This document shows positions 1 to 11,995 of a stretch of DNA of 29,860 nucleotides, one piece after another (position 1 is the stretch's first letter; the number at the start of each line of letters is the position of its first letter). The notes beneath the pieces are model-generated. The model was not told the origin of the DNA. It saw nothing but the letters and a program-made list of their open reading frames with translations, and searched no databases. The stretch lies in contig JADGJL010000235.1 of NCBI GenBank assembly GCA_027600665.1, positions 1 through 29,860 of the forward strand, read 5' to 3'. The position numbers were made by a program, and so were the translations under genes. This stretch comes from Irineochytrium annulatum. Its lineage: Eukaryota > Chytridiomycota > Chytridiomycetes > Chytridiales > Chytridiaceae.

Positions 1-484
1 GAGGGGGCGGGAGAGCAGGGGAAGGTTGTCACGGTGGATTTGTTTGAGAATCAGAGGTGGTGGGCAGGTTCGTGAACACCTTGCTTTGTGTTGTGCTCGT
101 GCTGAAGGTTGACCAGGACCCGGTTGGACGCCTCATATGCTCCGGATCGAGAGGCCGTCGTGGTCGGATGAGGAGGGCGCGCTGGAGCGGCCCCCGAAAG
201 CGAACGCGACGGCGCCGCCGGCGCCCGGGTGGGAGTGGATAACGGATGACTGGGTATTGGACAAGGGGTGGACGCAGGTGGATCCGGAGGGATGGGTTTA
301 CTCGTAAGTTCTTACGCGAGACACCTTCGTCGATTTACTCAGTCTTTTTATTAGGGATCACAATTGGTTGTCACCATCTCAATACGCGAGCTTAATGTCG
401 CTAACGAGACGCAGACGTTGGATTCGGTCGATGAAGCCCGTCGGGGGATCGTTGGGAGGAGGAGGGAAATCGAAAAATGCCTGA
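1..484 (+). CDS. Dysferlin-domain protein, 3' end (Pex23/Pex30-like), partial
   Basis: Model: <1-67, 117-303, 355-484, with introns of 49 and 51 bp. The 5' end lies outside the window. Spliced, the three pieces read as one tryptophan-rich dysferlin module: VTVDLFENQRWW at the N side, then GWTPHMLRIERPSWSDEEG, then WEWITDDWVLDKGW, DPEGWVYSDHNWLS and RRRRWIRS near the end. ENQRWW, GWxxxx..RPxWSD and the final RRRxWxR are hallmarks of DysFN/DysFC. In fungi this domain occurs in the ER/peroxisome proteins of the Pex23/Pex30 group, usually behind transmembrane segments that would lie upstream here. The stop is TGA at 482-484. TECPR1-type proteins also carry the domain, so the peroxisomal assignment is an inference; the domain call is firm. 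Confidence 0.8.
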
Positions 485-698
485 TGAATATTCCAATACC
501 ATGACATGTCATAATCAATATCCGCATTAAGTCTATCCAAGTTCATTTGTAGCACACAGACTTTCAAGCAATAATAACATGTTAATTAAGTAACGCATTG
601 TTTTGTCACAGATTCTATTAACGATAAATACATTTTGAATACAAGGCAGGCGGTGCCAATGGAACGTCTACAATTCATTTTAGGTTAATCCACGGTCG

Positions 699-3600
699 AT
701 GAGCACCGCCGAGCTGGCCGTCCTCGGGCCCGAGGACGGGCTCCCCCTGACATTCGACACCGCGGCCGGCGACCTCGTCATCACGGGCCGGGTCCTCGTG
801 TCGTCGAAGCAGCAGGCGCTCAAGGATTGCTCGCTGATGGTCGCTTTCACGGGCGAGTCTTTCGTCAGCGGCCAGAAGCAGACGCTTCTCGCGCTCACGA
901 AGCCCGTCGAAGTCAAGGGAGGCACCATTGGCGTCGGGGATACCATCTTCCCGTTCTCCTTCTCTTTGCGGAAGGGCCCACCACCTTCGTTCAGGCTGTT
1001 TGGCGGCACAGCCTACGTGGAGTACCAGATTAAGTGCACGCTGACCCACAAGCAAGGACTGGTGAAGCGCACGAAGGAAGCGGAGGCGCCGGTGACGATC
1101 CTGGCTCCGGCTGCGCAAAGGGTGGGTAAAAGTTACTGAGTCGTGAATTGATGCAGGCATTTACAGGGTCGAGCTCTGGCGCTTCAGGCCCCCATCACTC
1201 TGCAGAGCACGGAGCCGTCTCCGGATGACAACGGCCCAGGCTCGCCCATTGTTGATACCAGGCAGGTTGGGTATCACATGCATATCAAGAGAAGGTGTGT
1301 GCGTTCTTATCTATATGTCCGCCATCCCTTTTTCTCAATTGCTTTCAGGGTCGTGATGCCAGGCGAGAGTGTATACGTGACCTTGACGCTGTGGCCCTTG
1401 TCGGATGTTCGTATTGCTAGCGTGCTCCTCGCAGTCCGCTCCTCACTCGAGTTTCGGCGACCAGACATGCAGCAGCCTGTCTCGACTGAAGCTGCCGTCC
1501 TCGCGGCCGTTCGCGACCCCGCGCAGGACGGAGAGAATCCATGGAATGTAGACGGCGGCGTGAATGGCGCTAACTCCCCGCACCGACCCCGGCTTGGAGC
1601 AATGAGAACATTGACGCTGGCGATCCCGGGCTCCGCGACGCCGACCATCGACGCCGGGGGGTTTAAGCATACGTATCAAATCCGGCTAACTGTCACCGTC
1701 GAGGGGAGCGGGAAGCCCGCTGTGGTCGTCGACGCGCCGTTGTCGATCTTTCCGCGCGGTGACCCGGTCGCCGGCCCGAACGCGCTGCCCGTTCTTCCTA
1801 GGACGGACTCGAACGGGCGGGAGGTTTCTCCGTTCGATGACGCCTTCGGGATTGTGGACTCCGACGACGGACCAGTGCCCCATGTAGTGCTGTACGCGTA
1901 CAACTCGATGAGGCCGGACGAAGTTGACCTGCTTCCGGGGGAGAAGGTGCATGTTTCCGACACTTTCGCCGACGGTTGGGGCTGCGTCAAAAAGGAGGAC
2001 GGGAAGGTTGGGTTTGCGCCTATGCATCACCTGTCGCCCGATTTGGGAGCGGCGGAGCTCACGGTGCCACCACCCTCGTCGCCGAGGAATATTGGATCGA
2101 CCAGGCAGGCAGCAAGAAATAGCACGGAGTCGCTGGGGACCCTTCCTACCTACTCGCCGCCGACGTCGCCGATGGCGAGGATGAGCTTAAAAAAAGATGA
2201 GAAGGGCGGCAACGGGTTCGCGAGTCCGCCTTTGTCGCCCGCTAACCTACGGAGTGCCCCACCTAAGGCCGGCGCCTCCAACGGCGCCCCTAACGCCTCT
2301 AACGGCCCGGCGATCGTTCCTGTTGTCACCGACGTTGTCGTGACCCCGGCGACGCTCGAGGCCCATCTTGGCCTTCTGCACCGCTTCGTCCTTCTCGAGT
2401 CCGCTGACCAACTCGCCGACTGGCGCTATTTGTGTCATGCAGAACAGGTGCGTGTGTACCTTATTTATACCTCGGGTGTTAATGGCGGTTTAGCGGTACC
2501 TCATGTGGTTAGACTACCTGAAAGAAGAACGCCCAGACCCTTCCGCGACGCCTCTGCCGCCACTTGACGTTGCTCTCATCTGGCACAGTCATATGCTATC
2601 TCCGCTGCGTTACTACGAGGACTTTTACCACATCTATAACACGACCACGAGCCCTTACATGATGCCGATACAAAGGATGCACGAAGTGGCGGGGAAGGAT
2701 TATCTCCCCGTCGACGGGTCGAAGGAGGTGTGGGAGGCCTTCACCGGCGAACCCTTCACGCTTCCGCTGGGTGACATGACGCCGTTCAACTTCAGATGCC
2801 CGTTCTGTTACGGTGTGACCGGCGTCGATGCGGACCAATTTGTGCTTTTTAGGATGAAAGATGGGAGCATCCGTTGTAACAACTGTGGGGCGATTTGCAC
2901 GTCGGACAACGTGTCCGCTAAAAGGTTCCTTGATGATGTGAAGACATTTAGGGACTACCGAAGGCCCTTAAAGTACGTGTACTTCGTATGCTTTTGCCAC
3001 CTGAGTTTTTGACTGACATCATTGGTTACAGGGGCACACCACTGGACGAGAAGACAGGCGTAATCAATCTTCCGAAGGCGACCGCGGATCTGCAAATTAT
3101 CTTCTCCAGCCCTGATGCGATGTTGTCCCGAGGTAACCCGGGTAATTGGGGAAATTGCAATTGGATTGGCATCGATGCCGACCTGGCCGCCGTGCTGCAG
3201 AACCTTCGCACCAATCGCTCGTTGGTCCAGGTGCGGAAGTCGACCTTGCCGAAGATGGTTAGAGCCTACCGAAACCAGCCGATTCCGTTGTCCATGGACA
3301 TGGTCGCGGCCGTCAACCGTCAGCGCAAGTTCACGAAGAAGATGGTTGGCGGCGTCGTCGACTGGCTGGAGCGCGACGCGATTCCGCGCGCGACGGTCCG
3401 CTACGCGAAGTTTATGAACCTGATGCAGAAGGAGCCTGGGAAGGTCCTTGTTCCGACTCTTGACATTGACCTCGGTATATATAGTTTCCCTTTTTTTTTT
3501 TTTTTGGCTTTCTTGCTGCTGTCAGTATTTTAATTTGCGACCTTCAGCGTGGCATACGCACCAGCTGCACCCGCTGCGGTACCAAACTTTCACGCAGGCC

Positions 3601-4446
3601 CAGCTTGGTCTAATCGTTAATCACGACGATTCGATCGAGCAGAAGAGCCTGGACGACAGCTTCGCAATCACCTCGAAGCTCTGGCGACGCCATTACCGCG
3701 AGCGTTACGCCGTCCAACCCATCCGAGGCCACATCGGTGCTGGGAAGGACGCCCGTGAGGCCCGCAGGAAGGAGAAAAGCCTCTTCCCGCCGTATGCCAT
3801 GTTTGCGCGCTCAAGGCAGAACGTCGCCGAGACCGTGACGGGCGGCGGTGGCGAGATGGGCGGCTGTAGGATCCATGACGCGTCGGCGCCTTTGGTCGAC
3901 AGGCGGTCGAACGCCATGTTCCCCGTTGGGAGCACGCAGCCGAGAACTGTTCAAACGCCTACCATTACGGGCATGGGCGGGAGGACGGCCAGGGGTACGA
4001 ACGTCGTCGTCGTTGGAGGATGTTACTCGTGCGGGTACGCGTGCGGAGGGATCGGCTATGCGCCGCTATTCTATGGGCCGAGGTTTGGGTGGTATGGAGG
4101 TAAGCGTCGCGGAGCTGTTCGAGGAATGTTGTGCCCACCCCACTAAAACCGGCACCCGTTTGATTGTAGGCTGGTATGCGTGTGGCGGCTGTGGATACTT
4201 CGGCTGTGGTGGCGGATTTTACGGCTGCGGGGGGTGGGGCGGCTTTGGCGGATGCGTAAGTGTTAATTTTTTGTTCTAACGCGAGCGAGCTTTGCTAATT
4301 GTAAACTAAAGGGCGGCTTTGGAGGAGGTTTTGGAGGATGTGGTGGGTTTTCTTCTTGCGGTGGCTTCAGTAACTGCGGCGGCGGAGGGGGATGTGGAGG
4401 TGGTTGCGGCGGCGGTGGTTGCGGCAGCGGTGGTTGCGGAGGTTAA
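699..4446 (+). CDS. Arrestin-like + SH3 + GRDP (DUF1399) fusion protein with Gly/Cys-rich tail
   Basis: Exons 699-1121, 1167-1294, 1349-2447, 2494-2972, 3032-3474, 3548-4099, 4170-4255, 4312-4446; phases agree throughout, giving 1114 aa. About residues 1-335 look like an arrestin-type beta-sandwich, with long beta stretches and the conserved VMPGESVYVTLTL. Residues about 360-415 are an SH3 domain (VLYAYNSMRPDEVDLLPGE..DGWGCVK..KVGFAP). A Ser/Pro linker follows to about 510. A GRDP/DUF1399 module then carries its hallmarks PLDVALIWHSHMLSP (about 579) and WHTHQLHPLRY (about 858). Between them lie CPFC (about 651) and CNNC (about 677), a likely zinc-binding pair. Residues from about 1005 are low-complexity Gly/Cys repeats of the GGCGGG kind. 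Arrestin and SH3 parts suggest a cytosolic adaptor for trafficking or signalling; the GRDP role is not well defined. No signal peptide or membrane span is seen. A GRDP-only annotation would miss the N-terminal half. Confidence 0.82.
3491..3505 (+). repeat. T15 homopolymer in intron 5 of the arrestin/GRDP gene
   Basis: Fifteen consecutive T lie inside the intron 3475-3547, upstream of the acceptor at 3546-3547. They can act as a polypyrimidine tract, though they sit far from the acceptor. This is the longest intron but one of the gene. Confidence 0.9.
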
Positions 4447-5550
4447 GACATCCATGTTAGTGTCGCTTGTAATGCTCTTTCCAACTTCCTCTGCTCCAAA
4501 TTTGTGAATTATTCATAAGACGTCAAATTTGTATTGGTTGATCATGTTTTACGCCCATTCATGTCAAGACGATCGGTTCCATTTAGGAGTTTGTAGTCGG
4601 CAGCGATACAAATGAATGGTTGCCGGAAACTGTTGCACGCAAGAACGACAAACGTACCCCTGGTCATTTGTAGTTTTTCGACCACTTCAAGGTCTGCTCG
4701 GGCGTAAAGATTTGGCCGCTAACCACCACCTTCCACAAAGAAGGAGGACTCCTGTCGTTTGCCGAATATAGATGACGCCCCTCGGTGTAAGTCGGGCCTA
4801 AGTGGGCCACGGTGACCGTGTGTCCAAATGTAAGAGCAGAGCTTGAATGCGGAAAAAAAAAAAAAAAAAAGAGGGTGTTAAGCGCGCACGGCATCAACGA
4901 AGAGTGGTTATCTAATACTGACAACGAACCGGCAGTGGACGGTTATACACGCGTCCTCCCTTCTATTGCCGTGTCCAACATCTTTGCGAAGAAAACTCTC
5001 CGCGACGCGTCGTCTTGGAGGATGCAGCCGTTGGGAAAGGGACCAGGCAGCTCGGGTAGCGGCATTTATGCCGGCGACAGCCACCAGTGGCCGTCGCCCG
5101 GATCAGCGCGGGTGGGTACATGCGGCGCCCAAAGAGTGAAGAAAGAGTTTTGAGGTGAGAATGGGAGTAAAGCAATGAAAGAAGATATGAGCAGTGACGA
5201 CACTATGTATATATTACGTGATTATCATAAAGTTTGCGAAATGATTTTTGATAACAAGATAACAAGTCGACGATAATGTCAAAAAAAATCAAATCGGGCT
5301 GGCACTTCTCAGGTCGGACTGGAGTGATTATCCAACAAGTAAATAATTAACATGAACTCGCTCTTCACGCTCGCCCAAATGTGGTGGTCACAAGGAGTCA
5401 CCACAATAGATCGGTCCGCGACAATCGGCATCACCCCAAGCACCACTCTATCATAACTCTTACACTGCTGCCCCCCTAACAGATTCATAACTTCCCACTC
5501 AACTCCGCCCTGACGTGGGCCATCCGTCGATGTCCAAACTCTCTGCTCCC
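4447..5550. other. Convergent intergenic region, no gene supported
   Basis: The arrestin/GRDP gene (+) ends at 4446 and the velvet gene (-) at 5551, so both 3' UTRs lie here. The stretch is more AT-rich than its neighbours after about 5180. It holds an A18 tract (4853-4870). Several short open frames occur on both strands; none has a recognisable domain. Two minus-strand pieces (4943-5065 and 4664-4840) look mildly protein-like, but no phase-consistent splice joins them. Confidence 0.6.
4853..4870 (+). repeat. A18 homopolymer tract
   Basis: Eighteen consecutive A lie between GCGG and GAGGGTG in the convergent intergenic region. They could be a retroposed poly(A) tail, an intronic polypyrimidine tract for a minus-strand transcript, or simple slippage. 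No flanking target-site duplication is visible. Confidence 0.9.
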
Positions 5551-7233
5551 TCAGCCCGTGGCCCCGCCATGCGACGGCGTAATTGCAGTAATGGGTCCAG
5601 AACCGCGGGGGTTGAACCTAACCTTCGTCTTCCGCTTGACCGGCATCCTCAACCCTTGCTCCGCGAAGTGTTTCGCCAGCTCCGAGGATTCTGTAAGCGG
5701 CAGAAAGAAAAGCATAGGTGAGCGCTCTTCCGGTTTATCGGGTAAAATAATACATACGTTGAGAGCCCACCCACTCCGTCACGCCCAAGCTCACGACCAC
5801 ATCCGTCATACACGTCGCCAGCACCATCGCCGCACACCTCACCCCTTCGGAAGACCCTCCTTGCTCCATCATCCTCTTCACACCGCCATCCACTCCGGCA
5901 AGCGACGTCCCGCTGATACGCGCCTCCATGAAGCCCGCGCTTAGATTGCTCAACACGCACTTAAGCCGCCACCTGCCCTCCGCCGCAATGCCCAGGTCAG
6001 GCCACACGAAATACGCCCCGCGACGGCCAGAGAGGTCCGAGAGGAGGTGGCAGGAGCTGACGACGGCGCCCGTAAGGGAGCGCTCCCAGCCGCGCGCGAT
6101 GGCGTCGCGGGCCGCGTTGGCGGCGACGCTCGTGTCGATACTTGTTGTTGTGGAGTCGGAGGAGCGGTGGTGATGGCGGTAGTGGTGGTGATGGGAATGG
6201 TGGGGGTGCGATTGCGATGTCGGAGGCGGGAAGGGCAAGGTGTCGGAGGATGAGTTTGAGGACGGTGGAGGGGACGGGACGGCGGCGGCAGCGTCGGCCG
6301 CTGACGATTGCGCGAAGCGTTTCCGAGGATGTAAGGCACTGAGCGGGTCGTCCTCATTGCCCATGCTCCCCTTCCTGCCTAATCCCCCGGGGCCGCCCAT
6401 CCAAGGCGGCCCACCATCGCCACCGACGCCAGCGAACCCGCCGGATTGATTGAGGTAAACGCGGCCGCAGTCCTCCTTACCGTCCTCGGACATCAGGACG
6501 GCGTGCGCGACGAAGCGGGAAACGTCGCCGAGGCTCGCGAGGCCTGTGTCGAGATTTCCGTCTGGGAGAAGGACGCCGAGTTGGACTACGAGGGCCGGGT
6601 CGAGGGGCCGGCTATGATGTCTGCTACATGTGGTCAGACAAGCAATGGCGAAGGCCCCTCCCAGCGCGTCGCGTCTTAGGTCGGCAGGGGTCAAGATATC
6701 GCAAACAAGGCATAGGAACGCCACCCTACAGCTCCAAAATCGTCCTTCCACTTCAAGGCCGCTACGCGACATCGTGTCTCCCACGCTGCCCTACCACTCC
6801 GGTCGCACATCATCCTTCAGATCACATACCCGCCCTGAACTCTAGACATCCCGCCAACCCCGATTCCCGCACCGTTCCCCAGCGACCCCGCAGCCAGCCC
6901 GCTCGCCTTACACCGCGCCGGCTGCTGCTTCACGAGCAGACAATATCGAACGGCGGGCGGCGTCGCCGTCGTCATGCTTGACGCGAGCGGATGGGCCGAG
7001 GTGGGAGGTGACAGGGTCGCGGCGTCCGCGTCGTCCGTGGAAACTGACGACGGGGGTTTTGACATTATCGGGACGAGATGCGGGGGAGGCGGCGGTGATG
7101 CTGTTGATGTTGGTAATGGCGCAGGCGTCAAGGCAGCTGGGCTATCGGCCGGGGCCGCGGAGGGCGCCGAGGGTAGGAGGGCGGCCACCGCATCAGGAAG
7201 GGGCTCAGGGGTCCCTCGCTCAGTCGACGGCAT
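5551..7233 (-). CDS. Velvet-domain regulator with low-complexity insertions
   Basis: Model: 7233-6830, 6785-5758, 5690-5551 (introns 44 and 67 bp), 523 aa. Velvet hallmarks appear in order: RYCLLVKQQPARCKASG (about 96-112), RPLDPALVVQL (about 194-204), SLTGAVVSSCHLLSDL (about 372), AYFVWPDLGIAAEGRWRLK (about 393), VLATCMTD, and after the last intron SSELAKHFAEQGLRMPVKRK (about 479). Velvet proteins are fungal nuclear factors that dimerise and bind DNA, linking development to secondary metabolism. The N-terminal 95 residues are Pro/Ala/Ser-rich. About 80 residues separate the first two blocks and about 128 low-complexity residues, including a His-rich run near 320, separate the second and third. 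Normal velvet domains are much tighter, so a missed intron in 6786-6990 is possible, although the frame stays open. A C-terminal basic KRKTK may be a nuclear signal. Confidence 0.82.
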
Positions 7234-7750
7234 TGGAGAGGTGAGGACGGGGTCGACGGCGCGTCGGTAGGTTTAGCGGTGGAGACAGTGGGGAACGAAC
7301 TTCGAATCCGGCCACCTTGAGTCAGGTTCCCGTTGGCTTGGGTCGCGAGTTGTTAGTGAAATTGACACCCACGTTGCCGATCTGTTCGGACAGATCGCGG
7401 TGATGGAGCGAAATTGAATCGTGTGCCTGGATTAGCAATAATCGACGACCTCACACAGGTTTGACGAGCTCGGGGTGTAATCACGACGAGGTTCATATTT
7501 CTTGTTCGTTTTCGAGGCATTTCAGAATAAGTTGCCAACGCGCCATTTGCAAACCTTGAGTTTCTGAGTAATGAAGCCCGAATAAACAACTTTTACTTTA
7601 AAGCCAACTGTGCGAGCTTGACCCACATGTAGACGAAGATACAACTTATGTATTGATGTTAAAAATGGGAGGCAATAATAAACAAAGGAAAGAAACGGTA
7701 CTGTAAAATTCAGCAAATTTAGTTTTCCACAGACGGAAGTCCATCTGCAA
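7234..7750. other. Intergenic: velvet upstream region and pyruvate carboxylase 3' UTR
   Basis: This 517-bp gap separates two minus-strand genes and must hold the velvet promoter and the carboxylase 3' UTR. The part near 7520-7740 is AT-rich, as expected for a 3' UTR. No open frame with a known domain or RNA gene is seen. A CTTCGAATCC string near 7300 resembles a tRNA T-loop but has no matching arms. Confidence 0.6.
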
Positions 7751-10700
7751 CTACTTGATTGTCACCATCAGGTCGCCGGCACTAAGCGAGTCCCCGACCG
7801 CGACGGACACCGAGACAACTGTCCCCTCCGCAGGCGCTGTCACGATCGTCTCCATTTCTACATTCGAAGGCAAAATTAGTTCCATCCCACTCTTGTAATG
7901 CACCGAAAAACCAGGTCTAAAACCAGGTCTACTCACTCATCGCGCTCATGACAGCGACCGGATCCCCAAACTTAATTGCTTGTCCCTCCTTCGCCCTCAT
8001 CTCGACAACGAGACCGGACATCGGGGCGCCGACCTCGCCCTTCACAGACGTGCTCGCCTTCGGTCGGGTGGCAACCGCCGTCGGAGATGCCTTTGCCGCC
8101 TCGTCATCAACTGCAGCACGACGACGTCAGCCGGGGCAGGACAGAGGCTTACCAAAGCGATTTCGGACTCACCATCAACCACACGTCCCTCGCCGTTCAA
8201 TGAAAAGAAAACGTCCCTTTTACCGTTTGAGTCATTCAGAGGCCCAATGGCCCGGAGCGAAATAATGATCGTTTTGCCCTTCTCGAGATCAAACGTCAAC
8301 TCCTCGCCGACCGACATCGGCTTCAAGAAAAAGAGCGTCGGGAGGGTCGAGAGATCGCCATAGATTTCCTTCTGCGCCATGAACTCGTCGAAAACCTTAG
8401 GGTACAAGGCCGCGCTAAGGACCTAAATCAACCGTATTCATATCTGCTTTTACCCAGTAGAGAGACTTACATCCTCCTCACGAATTTTGCCGTATCCAAA
8501 GCTTTCTTCAAGTTTTGCCCGAAGCTCAGCAAGATTCATCGGCGGCATAGCTTTCCCGGGCCTTCGAACCATTAAGCAAACTTCGCGACGGAGTGCAGTC
8601 CCACCTTCCATCGATTGCCGACAAATTCCTCGACTTTAAAATACGAGTTCGCAAAGGCTCCGGGAATCCGTACGGAGGAATGCCAAGTGCTCCTTGGAAA
8701 TACTATGCGGTCGAGTACGCTTTAGCAGAAGTAAATCTTCAAAGGAAGTGACTAACGTCGATGACGGAGCTAGGGAAAGAGAGGGAGTCGGCTTTGTCAA
8801 TCACGTCCTTTTCGTGCAGCTTCTGGGACACCATAAACTGCGCGAAATCGCCAACAACCTTAGACGAAGGCGTGACCTTCGTGATGTCTCCACAAAGCCT
8901 GTTCGCCTCGGCGTAGGCAGTCTTAATGGCTGTACGGAGCGCAATAGCATAAATGGTAAGCCGCATATCAAGAAGGGGGCGGTTAATACAAACCTTCCCA
9001 CTGCTCCCCCAACCCCAACTGCCTCGCCTGGAACTGCAGATTCGTGTACTGCCCTCCCGGCATCTCATGCTCATACACACTCGCGTCGTTGCTGAGCAGG
9101 TGTGCCTCGAACGGCGAGTACAGCAGCCTGATCTGGCTCCAGTACGTCGAGAGCGCCCTCGCGCCCGCCTCCGACACGTCGGTTCCGCCCTGAACGGTCG
9201 CTAGGAAGGCTCCCATCGAGGGCTGGGACGTCATGCCGGACATGCTATCGACGGCCACGTCGACGACGTCTACGCCGGCCGCCACCGCGGCGAGGTAGGT
9301 GGCGAGGCCCGTCCCGGCCGTATCGTGGGTGTGGAGATGGATGACGAGGTCGGGGTGGCGGGCGCGGAGCGCACCGATAAGGATAGTGGCTGCTCTCGGC
9401 TTCAGGAGGCCGGCCATATCCTACACACACTTAAGCCAACACCATACGAACGAGGAAGCGGCGAAGCGCTGTCCGTGTACGAACCTTGATCGCCAGAATA
9501 TGGATTCCATCGGCCACGAGCTTGTCTACAAGGTCGAGGTAGTACTGCAGGCCATACCTCTTCCGCGACTCGTTCCCAACGTCGCCCGTGTACGAGATAG
9601 CACCCTCAGCCACACCGCCCGCGGCCACAACAGCCTGAATACCCAACTTCAAGTTCTCCTCATAGTTCAACGAGTCAAACACTCTAAAGATATCCATCCC
9701 GTGTTCCACAGCCTTCTTCACAAACGCATGAATGACGTTGTCCGGGTACGCGGTGTACCCAACGGCGTTGGCGCCGCGAAGGAGCATCTGGAACGGCACG
9801 TTGGGCACTAGTTTGCGGAGCTCCGCGAGCCGGTCCCAGGGGCACTCGTGGAGGAACCTGAGGCAGACGTCGAAGGTCGCGCCACCCCAACACTCAAGGG
9901 AGAAGGCGTCCTTGAGAATGTGGCTCGTGAGCGTCGCGATGCGGGCGATGTCGATGGTGCGGACTCGGGTCGCCAGGAGGGATTGATGGGCGTCACGCCT
10001 TCACAGGTGTAAGAACAGAAGGTGTTGCAAACGCTCCACTAACCAGGTCGTGTCCATGATGAGGACTCGCGGGTGAGCCCTGATTGCCTTGCAGAAAGCA
10101 GCTGGACCATCTTTGATAAGGATGTTCCTGAAGCCTTCGGTGCAAGGCACCGCAGCCTGTGCCGGCGTCAGTCCTAATACCACCGGAATCGGAATCGTCT
10201 TATTGATCGCCGGCAATCCCGACTGGCCCTTGATCTTCGACCCGTTGATGGCCATATCCGCCAAATACCTCAATAGTTTCTGGCCCCTATTCCTATCCGG
10301 CTTCTGGAATCCGTCGTACTCAAACAGCTCAGGCGTATCATCGATGAATGTCGTCCACAGTGGCTCGCCCGAGGCCACAACGCGGTGCTTTAGGAGCCTC
10401 TGGAGCCACCTGACGTTGTTCTTGACGCCGCGCACGCGGAACTCGCCGAGGGCTTGCAACATCTTCCGCCTCGCGGCCTGGAAGTCCCGGCCTGTGCAAA
10501 TGCACTTTACGAGCAAGGAATCATAGTACGGCGTTACGATCGAGCCGGTGAAGGCAGGGCCGCCATCGAGACGGACGCCGGGGCCGCCAGGGGTGCGGTA
10601 GACTTCAATGCGGCCTGTGTCGGGTTGGAAGTTGAGGGAGGGGTCTTCGGCGGTAACACGGCACTGGATGGCTGTGCAGCGGACGCTGATGGAGGGTTGG

Positions 10701-11995
10701 GAGAGACCGAGGGAGGCCAGGGTGGCGCCGAGGGCGATTTGGATCTGAGCGGCGACGATGTCGACGCCGGTCATTTCTTCCGTCACGCAGTGCTCAACTT
10801 GAATTCTTGGGTGTGCGGGTCAAAAATGAACTTTTAGCACGGATCGGTTACAAACCTGGGGTTGATCTCGATGAAGTAGTGTCTGTTTTCCTTGTCCACA
10901 AGAAACTCAGCCGTCCCGGCATTGCGGTACCCAACACCCTTCGCCAGCTTGATCGCGTCGTCCAAAATGTTCTGCCTAAGGGCGGGCGGCAGCATCGCGG
11001 GCCCCATCTCGACAACCTTTTGGTGGCGCCTCTGCACGGAGCAATCGCGCTCGAACAGGTGGATGACGTTACCAAAATTGTCGGCCAGCAGCTGAACCTC
11101 AATATGCCTTGGCCTCTCGACGAGCCTCTCGATGAACATCGTGTCGTCGCCGAAAGCGGAGAGGGCCTCCGACTTGGCGCGCTCAAGCAGTAGCGCGAGC
11201 GAGTCGCGATCGCGGCATACCCTCATACCGCGGCCGCCGCCACCGTTCGCGGCTTTAATCATGATTGGGAAGCCGTGCTTCTCTGTAAAGGCGTACGCAT
11301 CGGCCAAGGATTTGACCGGCCCGTCCGATCCGGGAACGACCGGGACGCCGACCTGATCGTTACAGACGTTTAATAAGCGACCTCCGATTGGTATGCCAAA
11401 CCTTCATTGCGAGAGCCCTGGCCTTTGTCTTATCCCCGCAAGCGTCAATAACGGAGGCAGGCGGGCCAACGAAAGCAATCCCGGCCTCCTCGACGGCCCT
11501 AGCAAAGTTGGCATTCTCTGACAAGAAGCCGTACCCTACAGCACGAGTTGACGTAAGAGAAGGAGAACCTCCAGGTGGATAGGAGGCACCTACCAGGATG
11601 AATACAGGCAACGTTGCCCGCCCTTTTAGCAATGTTGATAATCTCCTCGATGGCGAGGTACGCGCCGACAGGCGTGAACTGTCCTGGCTCGCCAATCTGG
11701 TAGGATTGGTCGGCCTTGTAGCGATGCATCGCGAGCCGGTCCTCGTGTGAGTAAATGGACACGGTGTGCATGCCAAGGGAGTGACCCGCGCGGATGCATC
11801 TGATGCTGATCTCGCCCTGCAAACCAAATATCAGCGAGAAAGGTAATGCACAGCAAGAGAGCGAATACCGACCCTGTTGGCGACAAGGAGCCTGAGCTTG
11901 GCGCCCGCGGCCGGAGCGCTATCGTCCATCTCCACGTCGGAAAGGAGACTCTCATCACTCTGCTGGTACCTCAGGTCGACGATAGGGGACGCCAT
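7751..11995 (-). CDS. PYC1: Pyruvate carboxylase (EC 6.4.1.1), cytosolic type
   Basis: Thirteen exons: 11995-11873, 11816-11594, 11535-11402, 11352-10856, 10805-10044, 9998-9485, 9420-8994, 8929-8757, 8702-8605, 8561-8471, 8422-8173, 8110-7937, 7857-7751; 1190 aa, the usual length. It carboxylates pyruvate to oxaloacetate using ATP, bicarbonate and biotin, feeding the TCA cycle, aspartate synthesis and gluconeogenesis. Biotin carboxylase: [19 protein letters not shown] (about 36), [16 protein letters not shown] (about 114), ATP-grasp loop [10 protein letters not shown], then [18 protein letters not shown] (about 323-340). Carboxyltransferase: [19 protein letters not shown] (about 576), [20 protein letters not shown], the metal-site [21 protein letters not shown]. 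Biotinyl domain: [17 protein letters not shown], with the biotin lysine near 1156, 35 residues from the end. The first 35 residues are acidic with no mitochondrial presequence, so a cytosolic enzyme is inferred. It lies head-to-head with the vezatin-like gene. Confidence 0.96.
7907..7930 (+). repeat. Two perfect 12-bp tandem units in the last PYC intron
   Basis: AAAACCAGGTCT occurs twice back to back inside the intron 7936-7858 (read on the minus strand), just after its donor. It lengthens this intron to 79 bp, the longest of the gene, and has no visible coding effect. Confidence 0.9.

Noticed and set aside
675..1160. 161-codon minus-strand open frame antisense to the first arrestin exon
   Set aside because: It is a GC-rich shadow frame opposite a conserved exon, with Arg/Leu-rich composition and no domain.
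4447..4870. Retroposed processed gene ending in the A18 tract
   Set aside because: No open or homologous frame precedes the tract and no target-site duplication is visible.
7290..7315. tRNA-like T-loop string (CTTCGAATCC)
   Set aside because: No complementary T stem, acceptor stem, anticodon arm or A-box lies around it.
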